In this document: piece by piece, positions 63,896-64,000 of the stretch
Layout: each line of letters opens with the position of its first letter
Numbering within the stretch: the first letter of the stretch is position 1
Assembly (NCBI RefSeq): GCF_024730565.1
Contig: NZ_CP077725.1
Span: 3,366,501 to 3,430,500, forward strand
From: Clostridium sp. CM027
GTDB taxonomy: Bacteria; Bacillota; Clostridia; Clostridiales; Clostridiaceae
Reading direction: 5' to 3'
Length of the DNA stretch: 64,000 nucleotides
Program-made: the position numbers and the translations under genes
The notes under the pieces: model-generated
The model's input: the letters and a program-made list of their open reading frames with translations, nothing else
Told to the model about the DNA's origin: nothing
Database searches by the model: none

Positions 63896-64000
63896 AGTAG
63901 AAAGTGAAAATAGTAATTTTGTAAGTATAGCAAAAAATATCATTAAAACACTTGCTTTCCCTTTCTTTTCTATAATCGTTTCTATATTTGTTGCTGTATT
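63888..64000 (+). CDS. nucleoside ABC importer permease, start only
   Basis: The ATG at 63888 lies inside the end of the ATPase gene, behind GGAAGGAGCTAAAGATA. About 37 residues are visible: MNKVESENSNFVSIAKNIIK followed by a first hydrophobic helix. The gene order binding protein, ATPase, permease predicts a permease of the YufP/BPL type. The rest lies beyond the window. Confidence 0.8.
   Translation, partial: MNKVESENSNFVSIAKNIIKTLAFPFFSIIVSIFVAV

Overview
The window looks like chromosome of a spore-forming, low-GC anaerobic Firmicute, most likely Clostridium in the strict sense. The support is a gerKB / gerKA-gerKC germinant-receptor locus in the clostridial arrangement, a SleB cortex-lytic enzyme, desulfoferrodoxin, the iron-sulfur serine dehydratase pair sdaAB-sdaAA, three T-box leaders, AAGGAGG-type ribosome binding sites and frequent TTG starts. 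I cannot name the species. No tRNA, rRNA, CRISPR array, prophage or transposase gene was recognised.

Layout. 1-11.4 kb: a truncated CDF metal exporter (-), an M18 aminopeptidase and a giant (about 2870 aa) cyclic beta-1,2-glucan synthase-like enzyme. 11.4-16 kb: a 71-aa unknown, desulfoferrodoxin, T-box(Trp)-trpS, prfC and a 51-aa lmo0937-type membrane peptide. 16-22.5 kb: ECF S-component, germination receptor locus, an AlbA_2 regulator and a P-loop protein. 22.6-29 kb: T-box(Tyr)-tyrS, a metallophosphoesterase, the small alarmone synthetase RelQ, and leuS (-) behind T-box(Leu). 29-32 kb (-): CYTH protein, DUF5685 protein, DnaJ-domain protein and a membrane protein. 32-44 kb: NdpA-type nucleoid protein, class II aldolase, DUF421/DUF4363 pair, TGS-uridine kinase fusion, serine dehydratase, Ca2+/cation antiporter, pssA, CBS protein, lipid kinase. 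44-50.6 kb: YgiQ radical SAM protein, SleB, M42 peptidase, VanW/G5 protein, Cof hydrolase. 50.6-56.7 kb: a LuxE-LuxC-SDR acyl-reduction operon (-) divergent from a sensor kinase/response regulator pair (+). 56.8-64 kb: membrane MutS-like ATPase, trmL, DegV, trxB, and the start of a BMP-type nucleoside ABC importer operon that runs off the end.

Most genes are core metabolism, translation or sporulation. The structure that gene annotation does not explain is a set of short dispersed palindromic elements. Family A has four full or near-full copies, one collapsed copy and three isolated left-end hairpins; its left-end hairpin stem shows paired base changes between copies, one copy sits between the Tyr T-box and tyrS, and one copy encodes the last residues of a protein. 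Family B has two copies with identical 18-bp inverted ends between convergent genes. Family C has two copies. All look like non-autonomous mobile palindromes, and no transposase in the window explains them.

The other candidates for a less-described system are the LuxE/LuxC/SDR cassette with no luciferase, transcribed divergently from a dedicated two-component system whose regulator has a repeat-like tail rather than a DNA-binding domain, and the giant glucan synthase in a Gram-positive.
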